A stretch of DNA of 7,113 nt from Frankiaceae bacterium (lineage in GTDB: Bacteria; Actinomycetota; Actinomycetes; JAVEEJ01). Within the stretch, counting starts at the first letter, position 1. Each line of letters opens with the position of its first letter. The stretch spans positions 1-7,113 of the forward strand of contig JAVEEJ010000338.1 in assembly GCA_030840515.1 (NCBI GenBank), given 5' to 3'. Positions 6,166 to 7,113 of this stretch are shown piece after piece. A program made the translations under genes and the position numbers. The notes beneath the pieces were generated by a model. It did no database searches and was not told where the DNA came from. It saw nothing but the letters and a program-made list of their open reading frames with translations.

Positions 6166-6209
6166 CAAACAAAAAGGCCGCGGATCCCGGGGTACGGGTT
6201 CCGCGGCCT
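6166..6209 (-). terminator. Intrinsic terminator (attenuator) in the whiB7 leader
   Basis: On the minus strand, bases 6209-6195 pair with 6189-6175 as a 15-bp stem with one mismatch (A6199 against A6185 in the RNA). The ten base pairs at the foot (AGGCCGCGGA) are perfect and the loop is 5 bases. The stem runs straight into TTTTTGTTTG (6175-6166). This is a textbook rho-independent terminator, with a T-run that is rare for such GC-rich DNA. It lies 60 bases before the whiB7 start and 20 bases after the uORF stop, the arrangement expected for ribosome-controlled attenuation as described for whiB7 in mycobacteria and Streptomyces. Confidence 0.9.
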
Positions 6210-6249
6210 GGAGGGCGCCGGTCTAGGTATCAGACCGGATGGCTCCAGG
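6207..6249 (-). promoter_or_regulatory. Two-part hairpin overlapping the uORF end, upstream of the terminator
   Basis: An inner 7-bp stem (6218-6224 with 6232-6238, CCGGTCT/AGACCGG, 7-base loop) is enclosed by an outer 7-bp stem (6207-6213 with 6243-6249, CCTGGAG/CTCCAGG). The 5' arms, in transcript order, consist of uORF codons; the inner arm includes the first base of the TGA stop. The outer 3' arm shares 6207-6209 with the foot of the terminator stem, so the two structures compete at that edge. A ribosome on the last uORF codons would prevent this hairpin. Confidence 0.6.
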
Positions 6250-6439
6250 TGGGAGACCCCGGGTCACCGGCAACGCCGGCGACGATGTCGCTGTTCTTCT
6301 CGGTCGCGCTCGCGAGGTAGCCGCCCATGGGCAGAGCGGTCCCCTGGAACGCCAGCGGGACGGGCAGGAGGATGACCCCGCTCCGGACGCGCTGAGACGC
6401 AGCGGAGGACACCGCTGCTGTCGTCATGTGATTCACCAT
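6230..6439 (-). CDS. Upstream ORF in the whiB7 leader (69 aa)
   Basis: ATG 6439 is preceded by a perfect GAGGAGG (6454-6448) with eight-base spacing, and the frame stays open for 69 codons to a TGA at 6232-6230. The peptide starts MVNHMTTAAV and ends GSPTWSHPV, and it contains a hydrophobic stretch GVILLPVPLAF at 21-31. I see no known domain. The ORF lies between a plausible promoter and the terminator before whiB7, and its last codons form one arm of a hairpin. It is best read as a regulatory leader ORF whose translation senses ribosome inhibition. Whether the peptide itself acts is unknown. In-frame ATGs farther upstream (6478, 6517) have no Shine-Dalgarno, and 6517 lies upstream of the predicted transcription start. 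Confidence 0.75.
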   Translation of the reverse strand: MVNHMTTAAVSSAASQRVRSGVILLPVPLAFQGTALPMGGYLASATEKNSDIVAGVAGDPGSPTWSHPV

Positions 6440-6498
6440 CGATGCCACCTCCTCATCTGCCCTCAGCGCAGCGCACATCGCGCCGCTGTGTGAGAAGC

Positions 6499-6536
6499 AC
6501 CGTAGGACAGCACTCACCGGGCACGCAATCGAATTT
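6499..6536 (-). promoter_or_regulatory. whiB7 promoter with AT-rich WhiB7-type box
   Basis: On the minus strand there is TTGCGT at 6528-6523 (-35), an 18-base spacer, and TACGGT at 6504-6499 (-10). Immediately upstream is AAATT (6536-6532), three bases before the -35. An AT-rich patch at this distance from the -35 is the known hallmark of WhiB7-activated promoters, contacted by the AT-hook, so positive autoregulation is likely. The predicted transcription start is near 6492, giving a leader of nearly 390 bases before whiB7. The -10 match is moderate. Confidence 0.65.
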
Positions 6537-6564
6537 CGCGGCGAGTCGTGGAACTGTTATCTCC

Positions 6565-7113
6565 TCACCCACCGGTGCTGCAGATCTGCAGCAGCGCTTC
6601 ACCGTATTTGTCCAGCTTGGCCTGGCCGATCCCTCTCACCTTGACCAGCTCGCGGGTCGTCGTGGGGCGCAGCGCCGCGATCGCCTCGAGGGTGGCATCG
6701 GTGAACACGCAGAACGCAGGCTGCCCCTGCTCACGCGCCTGCTCCAGCCGCCAGGTGCGCAGTGCCTCGAACAGCACCGGGTCGGCGGGGCCGTCAGGCG
6801 TGAGCTTCGGGGCCGCGCGGCGCGCGGCCGCGCGCTGGGAGGGAGTGCGGTCCACCGCCGGGAGCAGCGGCGTGATGAACCGACTCGGCTGCCTCCTGCC
6901 TCGCCCTCCCGCAGCACGCGCGCTTGCCCACGACAGTGACAGCACACGCTCGGCTCGCGTGATGCCGACATAGAGCAGCCGCTTCTCCTCGTCGACCTGC
7001 GCGGGCGTCTGGGCATGCACGATCGGCAGCGTCCCGTCGGTCAGCCCGACGAGGAAGACGGCCTCCCACTCCAAGCCCTTCGCCGCGTGGAACGTGGCCA
7101 GCGTGACGCCCTC
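6565..7113 (-). CDS. uvrD2: ATP-dependent DNA helicase UvrD2-like, C-terminal part (182 aa visible)
   Basis: The gene enters from the right edge of the window, so the N-terminal ATPase motifs are missing. The visible part has late superfamily-1 motifs: a GVTLATFHAAKGLEWEAVFLVG block (residues 2-23) and EEKRLLYVGITRAE (42-55), the latter with the motif VI arginine. An HRDC domain follows (about 111-180), ending KVRGIGQAKLDKYGEALL. A C-terminal HRDC is typical of actinobacterial UvrD2, a 3'-5' helicase of DNA repair. The cysteine pairs usually found between the motor and HRDC are absent; the linker at 61-110 has no cysteine at all. The stop lies 28 bases upstream of the whiB7 AT-rich box with no terminator between, so read-through into the whiB7 leader is possible. 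Confidence 0.9.
   Translation of the reverse strand, partial: EGVTLATFHAAKGLEWEAVFLVGLTDGTLPIVHAQTPAQVDEEKRLLYVGITRAERVLSLSWASARAAGGRGRRQPSRFITPLLPAVDRTPSQRAAARRAAPKLTPDGPADPVLFEALRTWRLEQAREQGQPAFCVFTDATLEAIAALRPTTTRELVKVRGIGQAKLDKYGEALLQICSTGG

Noticed and set aside
6440..6517. A longer whiB7 uORF starting at ATG 6517 or 6478
   Set aside because: 6517 lies upstream of the predicted transcription start and neither site has a Shine-Dalgarno, while ATG 6439 has a perfect one at the right distance.
1..7113. CRISPR array, tRNA or rRNA gene, insertion sequence or prophage genes
   Set aside because: Both strands were read for regularly spaced repeats, cloverleaf-like segments, transposase or integrase motifs and terminal inverted repeats, and none were found.

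Overview
The window looks like chromosomal DNA from a high-GC actinobacterium. Codon third positions are overwhelmingly G or C, GTG starts are common, and it carries whiB7 and a UvrD2-type helicase with a C-terminal HRDC domain. The genus cannot be named from the sequence alone.

Left part, plus strand (1-3004): a 51-residue four-cysteine zinc-ribbon protein (DUF5679 type) with a strong hairpin behind it; about 400 bp with no gene I can support; then a tightly coupled pair. The first of the pair is a degenerate ThiF/E1-like protein of the kind often labelled TOMM leader-binding. The second is an ABC1/UbiB/AarF atypical kinase that starts inside the stop codon of the first (GTGA overlap). A 60-residue double-CxxC protein on the minus strand runs tail-to-tail into the kinase gene.

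Middle (3306-5534): one secreted 742-residue zinc metallopeptidase-like protein with a signal peptide, an HExxH catalytic region, an FN3 domain, two tandem Ig-like repeats and a C-terminal actinobacterial module. It ends at a strong hairpin that also lies beyond the end of the opposing whiB7 operon.

Right part, minus strand (7113-5604): the C-terminal end of uvrD2, then a complete whiB7 control region and operon. In order of transcription this holds an AT-rich activator-like box plus -35/-10, a 69-codon upstream ORF with a perfect Shine-Dalgarno, a hairpin overlapping the end of that uORF, a classic intrinsic terminator with a T-run, whiB7 itself (four Cys, GVWGG, AT-hook RGRPRK), and a 73-codon gene overlapping whiB7 by ATGA. 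This reads as an antibiotic-responsive attenuation system: translation stress on the uORF would let RNA polymerase pass the terminator and make WhiB7, which would then activate its own promoter.

The combination uvrD2 / whiB7 / ABC1 kinase in one neighbourhood is familiar from other actinobacteria, including mycobacteria. Here a secreted metallopeptidase separates whiB7 from the kinase. The most interesting points are the fully readable whiB7 leader and its alternative base pairings, the coupled small gene after whiB7, the absence of the tetracysteine linker in UvrD2, and the loss of canonical catalytic residues in the ThiF-like and metallopeptidase proteins.
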